Position numbers and translations under genes: made by a program. The notes below the pieces were generated by a model that was not told the DNA's origin, searched no databases, and saw nothing but the letters and a program-made list of their open reading frames with translations. 64,000 nt of DNA from Halolactibacillus miurensis (GTDB lineage Bacteria > Bacillota > Bacilli > Bacillales > Amphibacillaceae). Below are positions 16,725 through 24,448 of the stretch, in pieces. Each line of letters opens with the position of its first letter. Position 1 is the first letter of the stretch. The stretch covers positions 1 to 64,000 of the forward strand of contig NZ_FPAI01000009.1 of assembly GCF_900116255.1 (NCBI RefSeq). Reading direction: 5' to 3'.

Positions 16725-17423
16725 ATGATTGAATTCAAGTCGTTTGCTAGCGGTAGCGCAGGCAATATGTACACCGTTTCAGACGGAACAACAAAAATAA
16801 TGATTGAAGCAGGTATAACGATTAAGAGAATTAAACAAGCGCTTGATTTTAAAGCGTCGGATGTATCAGCGGTGCTGTTGAGTCATAGTCATGGCGATCA
16901 TTCTAAATCTATTAAAGATATGGTCAAGCTAGGGGTAGATTGCTATATGCCCCTAGCAACTGCCGAGGAACTTAATATCGATAGTCATAGGATAAAGCCG
17001 ATTGAAGCAGGAAAAACGTTCAGTATTGGCTCATTAAAAGTATATCCGTTCAAAGCTCAGCATGACGTTGAATGTTATGGATATTTGATACTAAACGAAA
17101 ACGAAGAACGTTTGTTATTTCTAACAGATTCGTATTATTGCAAGTACACATTCAAAGGATTGACTCATATAGCTGTTGAAGCAAATTACAGCAAGTCAAT
17201 ACTCGACAAAAATATTGACGAAGGTATTACACCAAGAATCATGCGTAAACGCTTAATCAAGTCGCATTTCAGCTTAGAAAATGTTCTGGAGTTTTTAAAA
17301 GCGAATGATCTAAGTAAAGTGCAGGAAATTCACTTGCTCCACTTATCGGACAGCAACAGCGATGAAGCGTTATTTAAAAGTGAAGTGCAGAAATTGACTG
17401 GTAAGCCAGTTTATATTGCGTAG
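16725..17423 (+). CDS. Metallo-beta-lactamase-fold hydrolase of the recombination module
   Basis: This 232-residue MBL-fold protein has the metal motif SHSHGDHSK (about 53-61), a further His in FKAQHDVECYG, LFLTDSYY as the Asp ligand, and a late His (EIHLLHLSDSN). It resembles the YycJ/WalJ group, thought to act on nucleic acids. Because it stands next to Bet, with no conventional exonuclease nearby, a DNA end-processing nuclease is a reasonable inference. The ATG at 16725 follows the Bet stop by 3 bp with a weak ribosome site, so it is probably coupled. Confidence 0.85.
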   Translation: MIEFKSFASGSAGNMYTVSDGTTKIMIEAGITIKRIKQALDFKASDVSAVLLSHSHGDHSKSIKDMVKLGVDCYMPLATAEELNIDSHRIKPIEAGKTFSIGSLKVYPFKAQHDVECYGYLILNENEERLLFLTDSYYCKYTFKGLTHIAVEANYSKSILDKNIDEGITPRIMRKRLIKSHFSLENVLEFLKANDLSKVQEIHLLHLSDSNSDEALFKSEVQKLTGKPVYIA

Positions 17424-17439
17424 GAAAGGAGACTAACCA

Positions 17440-18273
17440 TTGAGCGACATAAAGTGGATAAAGCTAAGTACACAAATGTTCGACGATGAAAAAATACGTC
17501 TGATTGAGAAAATGCCAGATGCCGACACAATTTTAGTCGTGTGGATCAAGCTATTATCTCAAGCGGGCAAAGTGAATGCTAGTGGCTATATTTATCTTAG
17601 CGAAAATATACCTTACTCAGACGAAATGCTAGCAACTATTTTCGATAGACCGATTAGCACGGTCAGAATGGCGCTACAAACATTTGTTCAATTCGGCATG
17701 ATTTCAATAGATGAAGACAACTTCATTAGAGTTGACAATTGGGATAAGCATCAAAATATCGAAGGTATGGAAAGGGTTAAAAAACTTAATGCAGAGCGGA
17801 ATAAACGTTATAGAGAGCGTAAAAAAGAACAACTTGAACCACCTAAAGAAGAGCGTGACGTTAGCGTGACGTCACGTGACGGTACAGATATAGATAAAGA
17901 ATTAGATATAGATATAGATAAAGATATAAATAAAGAAAAAGATATTGTCCGTGATCTGTTCGATCACTATCTCTCCCAGGACATTATTCAACATAAAAAA
18001 TTAACTAATTCAATGCGAAGTGCAGTGAAAGCAAGATTAAAAGATTACACCTTTGACGAATTGAAGCAAGCTATCACTAATTACGCAACAGTACTTAACA
18101 GTGATAACTATTGGTTTACTCACAAATACACATTTGCAGATTTAATGCGAGACAAAGACATACGTAAATTTGTTGATGAAGCTGATCCGATTAATAACTT
18201 TGCTAAAGATAGCTACAAACAAAAAACACAAAGGCCTACGTTTGACTACAATCCAGACGTAGATGCGTTTTAA
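17440..18273 (+). CDS. Phage replisome organiser (initiator)
   Basis: This 277-residue protein has a TTG start at 17440 with AAAGGAGA upstream. It begins DIKWIKLSTQMFDDEKIRLIEKMPDAD and has VVWIKLLSQAGK, the N-terminal winged-helix domain of phage replisome organisers. A charged low-complexity linker (about 125-165) follows, then a DnaD-like C-terminal domain (DLFDHYLS ... WFTHKYTFADLMR). It binds the phage origin and recruits the helicase loader encoded by the next gene. The linker DNA itself carries repeats and a very AT-rich tract that look like the origin. Confidence 0.9.
   Translation: MSDIKWIKLSTQMFDDEKIRLIEKMPDADTILVVWIKLLSQAGKVNASGYIYLSENIPYSDEMLATIFDRPISTVRMALQTFVQFGMISIDEDNFIRVDNWDKHQNIEGMERVKKLNAERNKRYRERKKEQLEPPKEERDVSVTSRDGTDIDKELDIDIDKDINKEKDIVRDLFDHYLSQDIIQHKKLTNSMRSAVKARLKDYTFDELKQAITNYATVLNSDNYWFTHKYTFADLMRDKDIRKFVDEADPINNFAKDSYKQKTQRPTFDYNPDVDAF
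17853..17946 (+). other. Candidate phage replication origin inside the initiator gene
   Basis: Three GTGACG-containing repeats (17855, 17866 and 17876; the last two lie around a GTGACGTCAC palindrome) are followed by about 60 bp of nearly pure A/T made of GATATAGATAAA-like units (17885-17946). Iterons plus an AT-rich unwinding tract inside the initiator gene is the usual arrangement for initiator-helicase-loader phages. Confidence 0.6.
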
Positions 18274-18285
18274 GGAGGTTAAGAC

Positions 18286-19095
18286 ATGCGGCGATTTGAT
18301 GAAATGCTAAAAGAAAAGTTCGGCATTGAAGAAGTAGGAACGAAAACATGCGAAAAATGCGGAGAAACCTATACTTTGTATCACACACCGAAAGGAGTCG
18401 TAGGTGCATGTAAACCATGCTATGACAAAGAATTTATACAGAGTTTAGACTTACCGACGAGAGATGAATACCGGCAATCTAAAGAAACAGGCATTATCAG
18501 TGAGTTAGAGCGTGTCACAAGTGATTTAAAAAACGCAACAGTAAATAACTATCAACCAAAGCACGAAACACAAGTCAAAGCAAAAGAGATCGCGAAGAAC
18601 TACATCTTGAACTTTGATAAAGAACACTCGCTTGTTTTGAGTGGCAATCCTGGACTTGGCAAAACGCACTTAGCTTATGCGATAGCGAAAGGTGTGCGTA
18701 AAATGCGCGACGCGGATGGTAATCACTATAAGACGATGTTTATTAAGAGTACAGACCTGCTACAAAAGATTAAATCAACATATCACAGTGAGTCAACGCT
18801 GACGGAAGAACGGATTTTAAAGTTAATAGATAAAGTTGATTTGTTGGTGCTTGATGACGTCGGTTCTGAGTACATCAAGAAAAATGATGATGGATCAGAG
18901 ACGTGGGCGACAGATATTTTATATAAAGTCGCTGATATGCGTTTAGGTAAAGCGTTAGTCGTCACAACAAACTATAACGAGTCTAGTCTTGTCGATAAGT
19001 TTGGAAATAACGGTCCCCGCGTTGTTGATAGATTACTAGATAACGCAGAACGACATCGACTTGAGGGCGATAGCTTTAGAAAAAATAGATTCTAG
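18286..19095 (+). CDS. DnaC/DnaI-like helicase loader ATPase
   Basis: This 269-residue protein has an N-terminal zinc finger (CEKCGE ... CKPC, about 22-45), as in DnaI, and an AAA+ domain with Walker A GNPGLGKTH (about 120-128), Walker B LLVLDDVGSE, sensor-1 ALVVTTNYNES and an arginine-finger region (RVVDRLLDNAERHRLEGDSFR). It loads the host replicative helicase at the phage origin. The ribosome site TAAGGAGG is strong. It follows the initiator by 12 bp, completing the replication module. Confidence 0.92.
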   Translation: MRRFDEMLKEKFGIEEVGTKTCEKCGETYTLYHTPKGVVGACKPCYDKEFIQSLDLPTRDEYRQSKETGIISELERVTSDLKNATVNNYQPKHETQVKAKEIAKNYILNFDKEHSLVLSGNPGLGKTHLAYAIAKGVRKMRDADGNHYKTMFIKSTDLLQKIKSTYHSESTLTEERILKLIDKVDLLVLDDVGSEYIKKNDDGSETWATDILYKVADMRLGKALVVTTNYNESSLVDKFGNNGPRVVDRLLDNAERHRLEGDSFRKNRF

Positions 19096-19105
19096 GGGGT
19101 TAATC

Positions 19106-19270
19106 ATGAACGGAGTCATACACTTCAAACCAAGCGAAACAACCGACAAACGGCACATATTCGAGAAATACCCGCATTTATGCGCCGCAGTCGGACTGAC
19201 AGGAGTTGAATTATGTGAAGACGCGAGGGGATTGGCGAACACCATTGCTCAAACCGGGTCAAAAAATTGA
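19106..19270 (+). CDS. Small hypothetical phage protein
   Basis: A 54-codon frame begins at ATG 19106 after TAGGGGGT. It is preferred to a longer frame opening at 19061 inside the helicase-loader gene. The product contains RHIFEKYPHLCAAVGLTGVELC. It overlaps the next gene by about 55 bp, which is unusual, so one of the two starts may be wrong. Confidence 0.5.
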   Translation: MNGVIHFKPSETTDKRHIFEKYPHLCAAVGLTGVELCEDARGLANTIAQTGSKN

Positions 19271-19472
19271 ATTTGTACTTGAAGATTTAGAGTTAGCTTT
19301 TTATAAAGAGCAGCTAGATCGTATCACTAAGCGATGGAATAACGGTGAATCACTCGACAAGATATCACGTACAGAGCAACGAGAAACGGACGAGGTGTTT
19401 CTTGCGTTGTTCCATCAAGCGCGAAAAGGTAAAATCACACGTCCGTTTGCAATGAGATTAGAAAAAGAATGA
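19215..19472 (+). CDS. Hypothetical phage protein
   Basis: The 85-residue product is read from GTG 19215, placed 9 bp after AGGAG; a TTG three codons upstream would abut that site. It is charged and helical (LEDLELAFYKEQLDRITKRWNNGESLDKI). No family recognised. About 125 bp of non-coding sequence follow, in which I see no clear signal. Confidence 0.55.
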   Translation: MKTRGDWRTPLLKPGQKIEFVLEDLELAFYKEQLDRITKRWNNGESLDKISRTEQRETDEVFLALFHQARKGKITRPFAMRLEKE

Positions 19473-19597
19473 AACGTGTCGTATTTGATTAAAATTCAAT
19501 CGCTGAACGACTTTAAAACTTAACGAGAGTGTTTATAAGTGAAAGTGTTAAAACATCTTAGAAACGATTTAAACGATTAATAGAAAGGGGTTATGAA

Positions 19598-19705
19598 ATG
19601 GTGGAATCTTTATACTTAGTTTTTCATGTCTGGATGGTGATTAGTTTTGTAAGCGCGGTGCTAGTCTTTTACACAGCTAAAGAGATTGGTGATCAACATG
19701 AATGA
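19598..19705 (+). CDS. Very small membrane protein
   Basis: A 35-codon frame has GAAAGGGG 8 bp upstream. The product is essentially one membrane helix (LVFHVWMVISFVSAVLVFYTA) with a short acidic tail. It overlaps the next gene by 8 bp. Such tiny phage membrane proteins are common; function unknown. Confidence 0.5.
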   Translation: MVESLYLVFHVWMVISFVSAVLVFYTAKEIGDQHE

Positions 19706-20150
19706 GCGAACAAGACTACAACTTCAATTTGACGAACTAATAGCAAGCAACGCACCAACTGAAGAAATACAAGCTGTTTATAACAAAATTCACGGTACAA
19801 ATATCAAGACAGAAAAGCACGACGATATACTACCACATGAATACGATGACGACATCATTAAGTGGCGGTATATCGACAAGATAAAAGTTAAAGAAATTGC
19901 ACAAACACTCGGTTATAAAGAAACGCAAGTATCGTCTCGCATCAGTCTCTTAGTCCAGAACAGAGAAGATGTAAGAATCTATCATGAAGCAGAGCAAGAA
20001 ATGAAAAGACGAGAGAAACAAGAACGAGATGAGAAGATCATCGAACGATTAAAGGCAGGTAAAAGCGTAACAGCTATTGTTAAAGAGTTAAAAGTCGCTA
20101 GAAATACTGTGACGAACATTAAGTGGCGCGAAGGAATGTATGAGTCATGA
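19698..20150 (+). CDS. Phage regulatory protein with two HTH-like segments
   Basis: This protein of about 150 residues (start ATG 19698; a TTG at 19686 is possible) has two recognition-helix-like patterns: KVKEIAQTLGYKETQVSSRI in the middle and KSVTAIVKELKVARNTVTNIKWR near the end, joined by a charged helix. It is probably a DNA-binding regulator of middle genes. The target is unknown. The end overlaps the next start by 4 bp. Confidence 0.65.
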   Translation: MNERTRLQLQFDELIASNAPTEEIQAVYNKIHGTNIKTEKHDDILPHEYDDDIIKWRYIDKIKVKEIAQTLGYKETQVSSRISLLVQNREDVRIYHEAEQEMKRREKQERDEKIIERLKAGKSVTAIVKELKVARNTVTNIKWREGMYES

Positions 20151-20461
20151 CAAACGAACAGATTATCGAAGAAATTAAACGACTCAGAAAAGAAATGAAA
20201 CGTTTATACGCAGAAGATAAATTAAACGAACGCAATAAGTTAGTTGAGCGATATAGAGCATTACGCGTGAAAGCTGATTATGGTTATCGTGTTGGTGATG
20301 TTGTATTAAAAAGGCACGGAAATGGCAGAAAAGAAGACAGAATCATCGCTATATCTGACAATTGGCAGATTAGTTTTAAAAACGAAGAAATGCCAGTTGA
20401 AAGTATTAGACCAATAAAAGAAACTCAAGATCAAATGGACATTTTTGAGATGGGGTGCTGA
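20147..20461 (+). CDS. Hypothetical phage protein
   Basis: This 104-residue protein has an N-terminal charged coiled-coil (EEIKRLRKEMKRLYAEDKLNERNKL) and a small beta-rich C-terminal half (YGYRVGDVVLKRHG ... ISFKNEEMPVESIRPI) like an SH3-type barrel. It is translationally coupled to the previous gene (ATGA). Function unknown. Confidence 0.6.
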   Translation: MTNEQIIEEIKRLRKEMKRLYAEDKLNERNKLVERYRALRVKADYGYRVGDVVLKRHGNGRKEDRIIAISDNWQISFKNEEMPVESIRPIKETQDQMDIFEMGC

Positions 20462-20462
20462 A

Positions 20463-20636
20463 TTGGATTTGACAGTACAGAACGGCATGAAACGCGCGAA
20501 TGTGATTAGGCAGCTTAAAGAACGTTTTGATTATCATGATGTGGATGATAAGAGTTATATCCAGTTAGTCAGAAAGTTAGCGGATTTTAAGGAGATGGGT
20601 GTTGATCATGAGCATCCGTCAGATAAATGGTTCTGA
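20463..20636 (+). CDS. Small hypothetical phage protein
   Basis: The 57-residue product is read from TTG 20463, placed after TGGGGTG. A longer frame starts inside the previous gene and lacks a ribosome site. It is basic and helical (RANVIRQLKERFDYHDVDDKSYIQLVRKLADF). No family recognised. Confidence 0.5.
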   Translation: MDLTVQNGMKRANVIRQLKERFDYHDVDDKSYIQLVRKLADFKEMGVDHEHPSDKWF

Positions 20637-20651
20637 AAAGGAGATGAATAG

Positions 20652-20918
20652 ATGAATACCATTATTGAAGCTATACAAAAAGAAGTAGATGAGATAAGCA
20701 AAGAAAACGTGAACTATGTCGACAAAGATGGAGTGTCAATTTTTAAAGTATCTCTTATGTATGAAGAGCCAGAAAGTAAAAGATACCAACAGAAAATAAT
20801 TTTAACCATCGACAACGGAATGAGTGTTTCTTACAAATTGTTTCCCTATGAAACTGAAAAACATTACCTGTCCTCGTTATCCGAAAGAATGGAATCTTTA
20901 TTCAACCGAACAATGTGA
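20652..20918 (+). CDS. Hypothetical phage protein
   Basis: The 88-residue product has GGAGATGA upstream. It is an N-terminal helix followed by alternating strands (GVSIFKVSLMYEEPESKRYQQKIILTI). No family recognised. The upstream leader AAGGAGATGAATA is repeated almost exactly before the next gene. Confidence 0.6.
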   Translation: MNTIIEAIQKEVDEISKENVNYVDKDGVSIFKVSLMYEEPESKRYQQKIILTIDNGMSVSYKLFPYETEKHYLSSLSERMESLFNRTM

Positions 20919-20931
20919 AGGAGATGAATAA

Positions 20932-21111
20932 ATGTTTATAAAACTAACGCTAAGAAGCGGTAAAAGTATGTGGTTTAACGTATTTTTAATGGAATCAATT
21001 ACAGACGAAGATTTATACTCTAACGTTTTATTTAGAGGCAATGAATATCCTATCGGAGTTAAAGAAACACCGAAAGAAATAGTAAAGGTGATTGGAGAGA
21101 TGAAGAAATGA
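20932..21111 (+). CDS. Small hypothetical phage protein
   Basis: A 59-codon frame begins at ATG 20932, with AAGGAGAT 9 bp upstream. The product is mostly beta (MFIKLTLRSGKSMWFNVFLM). Its stop overlaps the next start (ATGA). No family recognised. Confidence 0.6.
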   Translation: MFIKLTLRSGKSMWFNVFLMESITDEDLYSNVLFRGNEYPIGVKETPKEIVKVIGEMKK

Positions 21112-21401
21112 ACGAACAATTAGAACATCTAAAACAAAAGAGGTTAGAAGTTTTAGAAGCTATCAAACCAATATGTGAAGCTTACGGTATAGACGATTAT
21201 GACTATGAAATTAATCCGCAAGGACAAAGAGAAATTTTAAGGATTGGCAATACACGTATAGGTTGTTCTTACAATTCTATTTTCGCTGTTAAACAAGAAT
21301 TAACAGGATACATTTTCATATCGATGTGGAAAGGTAGAAGTTTAGGCGCTTTTAGTCCGCAAACAAAAAAGTCATTAAAAGTTATTGGATTGAGGAGATG
21401 A
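21108..21401 (+). CDS. Hypothetical phage protein
   Basis: The 97-residue product begins with a charged helix (EQLEHLKQKRLEVLEAIKPICEAYG) and continues with strands (TRIGCSYNSIFAVKQELTGYIFI). The ribosome site GGAGAG lies in the previous gene. No family recognised. Confidence 0.6.
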   Translation: MNEQLEHLKQKRLEVLEAIKPICEAYGIDDYDYEINPQGQREILRIGNTRIGCSYNSIFAVKQELTGYIFISMWKGRSLGAFSPQTKKSLKVIGLRR

Positions 21402-21405
21402 AGAA

Positions 21406-21831
21406 ATGAAACAACGAAAATGGATTTTACTAACTATGGTGTTATTAACAATGTTATTGAGCGCTTGTTCTTCGGCCGCGGACACGGTGTCACACAATAT
21501 CAGCAAGGATTCAGACGAGTTTAGAGTGATCAGACGTGTAGTGTTTTATAACTCACTTACTGACACTTATATCATGGAGATGGTTGGAAACATCAGTGTA
21601 GACCTCGACCGAGACAACGTCATCGAAGTCATCGCAAAAGTTGGTCCTGATAAATACCAAAAGCATTATCTAGGACTGAGCGACAATGTGACGTACACAG
21701 TCGAGCAATTAAGAACGTCAGACGTGTCTGAGTATGATTATAAGATGATTTTTAAACCAGAGAAGATCATACCGATTGACTTTGAATATAAGAAAGGCGA
21801 GGAACCAATGACGGGAGTTGTGACGGAATGA
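21406..21831 (+). CDS. Phage beta-sandwich lipoprotein
   Basis: This 141-residue secreted lipoprotein has a signal sequence ending in the lipobox LLSAC (Cys21) and a predicted all-beta mature domain (FRVIRRVVFYNSLTDTYIMEMVG ... IDFEYKKGEEP). Proteins of this size and type occur in early regions of Firmicutes phages and conjugative elements and are labelled beta-sandwich lipoproteins. The role is unproven; membrane-anchored phage lipoproteins can act in superinfection exclusion. It overlaps the YopX-family gene by 4 bp. Confidence 0.75.
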   Translation: MKQRKWILLTMVLLTMLLSACSSAADTVSHNISKDSDEFRVIRRVVFYNSLTDTYIMEMVGNISVDLDRDNVIEVIAKVGPDKYQKHYLGLSDNVTYTVEQLRTSDVSEYDYKMIFKPEKIIPIDFEYKKGEEPMTGVVTE

Positions 21832-22247
21832 GAGAAGTTAAGTTTAGAGGTAAGTCAACGTTGACAATAGATGAGTTAAATGATATCGGAATTAATCATA
21901 ATGATGGTTGGGTAATTGGTAATTTAATCGGCAAAGACCTAATTGTTGGTGGAATTATTGACCATACAGACGAATATATATTGCATGAATGGTTTTGTCC
22001 GGTTGACAGCGAAACGGTCGGTCAATTTACAGGACTTAAAGACAAAAACGGTGTCGAGAACTATGAGGGGGATATAATTAAATATCCTTTCTTGCAATCG
22101 TTTAAAAATAATTTCGAGGTCACTTTCCATGAAGGTGCCTTTATGGCAAAACAGGATGTTATAAGAATTTGCATCCGCGAATTAGCTTTTAAAGATGAAA
22201 TCGAAGTCATCGGCAACATTTACGAAAATCCGGAGTTAATCAAATGA
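21828..22247 (+). CDS. YopX-family phage protein
   Basis: This 139-residue protein shows the YopX pattern: REVKFRGKS at the start, then GWVIGNLIG, VDSETVGQFTGLKDKNG and YEGDIIKYPF, ending FKDEIEVIGNIYENPELI. The family is widespread in Firmicutes phages, including SPbeta, and forms a small beta-rich fold of unknown role. It overlaps its neighbours by 4 bp on each side. Confidence 0.85.
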   Translation: MREVKFRGKSTLTIDELNDIGINHNDGWVIGNLIGKDLIVGGIIDHTDEYILHEWFCPVDSETVGQFTGLKDKNGVENYEGDIIKYPFLQSFKNNFEVTFHEGAFMAKQDVIRICIRELAFKDEIEVIGNIYENPELIK

Positions 22248-22399
22248 AACAATCTCAAAAGTTGGCAGGCTTACTCTTGCACGATGCGGTAAGCCTGCTA
22301 AAACGAGCGGATAAACGAATAGCTGAGTTAGAAAAAGAAAACGAACAATTAAAGAAAGACAACGCGATACTTTATAAACAACAATCGAGAGGAATGTGA
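22244..22399 (+). CDS. Small coiled-coil phage protein
   Basis: A 51-codon frame is coupled to YopX by an ATGA overlap. The C-terminal half is a strong coiled coil (RADKRIAELEKENEQLKKDN). The N-terminal half is an amphipathic helix. Function unknown. Confidence 0.55.
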   Translation: MKQSQKLAGLLLHDAVSLLKRADKRIAELEKENEQLKKDNAILYKQQSRGM

Positions 22400-22401
22400 A
22401 T

Positions 22402-22947
22402 ATGGACTTTAAACAATTATTTGATACGCAGTGGAAATTAGACGAACGCATAGTCGAAGAAAAAAGTTTGCAAGGTAAAGATCTACTTGAAGAAAAGTAT
22501 TTAGCTTTGAGAGTGGAATTGGGTGAGCTAGCTAATGAGTGGCGAGGATTTAAGTTTTGGAGTAAGAATCAGGAACCTAACACAAAAGAAACGATTAAAA
22601 CCTATTATGCATTGCGAGAAGGGAGAACAAAAAACCCACTACTAGAAGAATACGTGGATTGCCTGCATTTCTTACTGTCAATTGGAAATGAATATGTTTT
22701 TTCTGTTTACACGGCACTTAAGACGTCAAGGGTGGATCATACGGTCCTGCACGAATTTAACCAAGTTTTTGATGATATAGAATCGGTGAAAAATTGCATG
22801 GGTATTCATGTGATAGGCTCGTACGAAATGTTGTTTAATGACTTCTTAAATTTAGGTAGATTGCTAGGATTCACCGAGACTGACATAGAACAAGCTTATT
22901 ACGACAAAAACAAAACAAATCACGAGAGACAAACTAATGGGTATTAA
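22402..22947 (+). CDS. Dimeric dUTPase (all-alpha NTP pyrophosphohydrolase)
   Basis: This 181-residue protein has the hallmarks of the dimeric dUTPase/MazG-like all-alpha family: LRVELGELANEWRGFKFW (first metal-binding helix, ExxE) and EEYVDCLHFLLSIGNE (second, ExxD). It hydrolyses dUTP to dUMP, keeping uracil out of phage DNA and supplying dTMP precursor. Start ATG 22402 is chosen because GAGAGG lies 8 bp upstream; the GTG two codons before is too close. It overlaps the RusA gene by 11 bp. Confidence 0.88.
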   Translation: MDFKQLFDTQWKLDERIVEEKSLQGKDLLEEKYLALRVELGELANEWRGFKFWSKNQEPNTKETIKTYYALREGRTKNPLLEEYVDCLHFLLSIGNEYVFSVYTALKTSRVDHTVLHEFNQVFDDIESVKNCMGIHVIGSYEMLFNDFLNLGRLLGFTETDIEQAYYDKNKTNHERQTNGY

Positions 22948-23290
22948 GTTAACAATCCCAGGACGATGCGTTCCCGCTGTAAGAATGACGCAACGAAGCA
23001 AGTACACAAAGCAGGCGAAACGATATCTTTCTTATAAGCAATCGGTTGCTATTATTGCACGACATAAATACAAAGGCGAGCCTATCGATGATAAATTATC
23101 CGTAAATCTCAAAGTCTATCTATCTGGCGGAAATCAAGGTGATATTGACAACTATTTTAAGTCAGTCACTGACGCTTGCAACAAGATTATATACAAAGAT
23201 GATAGACAGATCGTCAAGGCTGAGATGCAGAAAATCGAGTGTGGCAAGAAAGACGAGCGAGTTGAAGTTAATTTTATGAGATTGGAATGA
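22937..23290 (+). CDS. rusA: RusA-family Holliday junction resolvase
   Basis: This 117-residue RusA-type resolvase has PGRCVPAVRMTQRSKY near the start and the catalytic acidic cluster GDIDNYFKSVTDACNKIIYKDD, with Asp residues that hold the metal. It cuts four-way junctions arising during phage recombination and replication, so packaging receives linear concatemers. This fits with Bet and the SbcC-like ATPase upstream. The length is normal. Confidence 0.9.
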   Translation: MGIKLTIPGRCVPAVRMTQRSKYTKQAKRYLSYKQSVAIIARHKYKGEPIDDKLSVNLKVYLSGGNQGDIDNYFKSVTDACNKIIYKDDRQIVKAEMQKIECGKKDERVEVNFMRLE

Positions 23291-23294
23291 TGAT

Positions 23295-23612
23295 ATGCAG
23301 ACGGATATATTTGATTTTTTAGATACGGACGTCAAAAAGAGCAAAGTCGAAGCAGTGGCAAAAGTCATTTTAACCTCTGACTCTATCAGAGGTAAACTAT
23401 CAAAAGCTATTGAAAACAAAGACAGAAAAGGACTGATTAATTTGTTTAAAGAATCGATGCGTACATTTGGATTTGCTGGTCATAGCTTGAATGGATACGG
23501 TTCTTGGTCTTGGAATGGAACAGAATTAAAGAACAGTCGAGACGGTGAAACTTACGTTATTACAGCGAAAGAACTCGCTGACGTTGCTATCAATTTTATA
23601 AAGGGTGATTAA
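23295..23612 (+). CDS. Hypothetical phage protein
   Basis: The 105-residue product starts MQTDIFDFLDTDVKKSKVE. It has a central helical part and a C-terminal part with FAGHSLNGYGSWSWNGTEL. The last motif resembles a small aromatic-rich loop seen in several Firmicutes phage proteins of unknown role. Confidence 0.6.
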   Translation: MQTDIFDFLDTDVKKSKVEAVAKVILTSDSIRGKLSKAIENKDRKGLINLFKESMRTFGFAGHSLNGYGSWSWNGTELKNSRDGETYVITAKELADVAINFIKGD

Positions 23613-23614
23613 TC

Positions 23615-23818
23615 GTGAAAATTAAAAAGCGCATATCAGCAGATACAAGGCGGCAATTATCACACGAATTAATGACAGCGAGTAAAGATGGTTATGTTCC
23701 AGTTGGTGAAGTTAAGATATATGAGCACGTTCGCGGTTACTGGGATAAATGGGGTAACAATCACGATCAATCGAGTTGGTACTTTTACATCTATTGCGAA
23801 AAGGATGCGGAACTATGA
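23615..23818 (+). CDS. Small hypothetical phage protein
   Basis: The 67-residue product has a GTG start at 23615 after AAAGGGTG. It contains HELMTASKDGYVPVGEV and an aromatic C-terminal part (SSWYFYIYCEK). It overlaps the next gene by 4 bp. No family recognised. Confidence 0.55.
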   Translation: MKIKKRISADTRRQLSHELMTASKDGYVPVGEVKIYEHVRGYWDKWGNNHDQSSWYFYIYCEKDAEL

Positions 23819-23961
23819 TTAGACACTACACAGTACACACAAGGCGCAAAGATAATAAAACACTGCAAGTCGTTACAATCTATGAATCTAACATGACGAA
23901 AAAGCAAATAGAAAAAGAGAATCGATACACAAAGAAAATTAATAAGGTGGTCGTTGAATGA
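23815..23961 (+). CDS. Small basic phage protein
   Basis: A 48-codon frame starts at ATG 23815, coupled to the previous gene and overlapping the next by 4 bp. The product is strongly basic (TRRKDNKTLQVV ... KKQIEKENRYTKK), which suggests nucleic-acid contact. No family recognised. Confidence 0.55.
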   Translation: MIRHYTVHTRRKDNKTLQVVTIYESNMTKKQIEKENRYTKKINKVVVE

Positions 23962-24407
23962 ATAAGAATCAATTACAAAAGCTTATCTATGATTACAACT
24001 GGCAATCAAAAGAATACTTACGCATCGAGAGACTACTCAATAAGATTGATGGGCCGACTGGCGTTAAAACAACACAATACGGCATTGAAGCAACGCTACC
24101 TAAATGCAACACGTCAGTTAAAAGCAAGGTCGAGATAGATAACATGGGCAAGCGTGAAAAACGTCAGTATGAGCGTTATTTGAAGTTTAAGTATAACGTT
24201 GAATTTGTCGAAAGTCTTGCAGATTATGTTGATGACGAAAGACAACTGACAGTGCTTGACTGCATGATGGACGGCATGTCGTTTAGAAGTATTGCATCTC
24301 ATTTGAAAGTGAGTCGTAACAAATTAAGTGAGATTAAAGATGATTTACTAAATCATTTAAGCCAAAAGTGCCAAAAAGACCAATTGAGCCAAAAAAGCCA
24401 ATTATGA
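23958..24407 (+). CDS. ArpU/RinA-like late transcription regulator
   Basis: This 149-residue protein has a helical N-terminus and a C-terminal sigma-70-region-4-like HTH (LTVLDCMMDGMSFRSIASHL, then VSRNKLSEIKDDLLNHL). Proteins of this size and shape, at the end of the early region just before HNH-TerS, are late-gene activators of the ArpU/RinA/DUF1492 type. A consensus-like promoter lies only 6 bp behind its stop. Its last codons (QKCQKDQLSQKSQ) are DNA repeats that may double as binding sites. The late-activator role is inferred from position. Confidence 0.75.
   Translation: MNKNQLQKLIYDYNWQSKEYLRIERLLNKIDGPTGVKTTQYGIEATLPKCNTSVKSKVEIDNMGKREKRQYERYLKFKYNVEFVESLADYVDDERQLTVLDCMMDGMSFRSIASHLKVSRNKLSEIKDDLLNHLSQKCQKDQLSQKSQL
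24358..24405 (+). repeat. GCCAAAA direct repeats before the late promoter
   Basis: GCCAAAA-type units recur at about 24361, 24369, 24388 and 24396 in the last codons of the regulator gene and directly upstream of the -35 box. Spacing is irregular. They may be activator-binding sites, but coding of a Gln/Lys-rich tail is a simpler source. Confidence 0.35.
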
Positions 24408-24412
24408 CACTT

Positions 24413-24442
24413 TTGACTAAGTAAAAAACAAAACTGTATAAT
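24413..24442 (+). promoter_or_regulatory. Late-region promoter
   Basis: TTGACT (24413-24418) and a perfect TATAAT (24437-24442) are 18 bp apart in the gap between the late regulator and HNH. It should drive the packaging and structural genes. Confidence 0.75.
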
Positions 24443-24448
24443 GCGGGT

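Noticed and set aside
24358-24405. CRISPR-like repeats
   Set aside because: Units are short, irregular and inside codons; no spacer structure or cas genes occur anywhere in the window.
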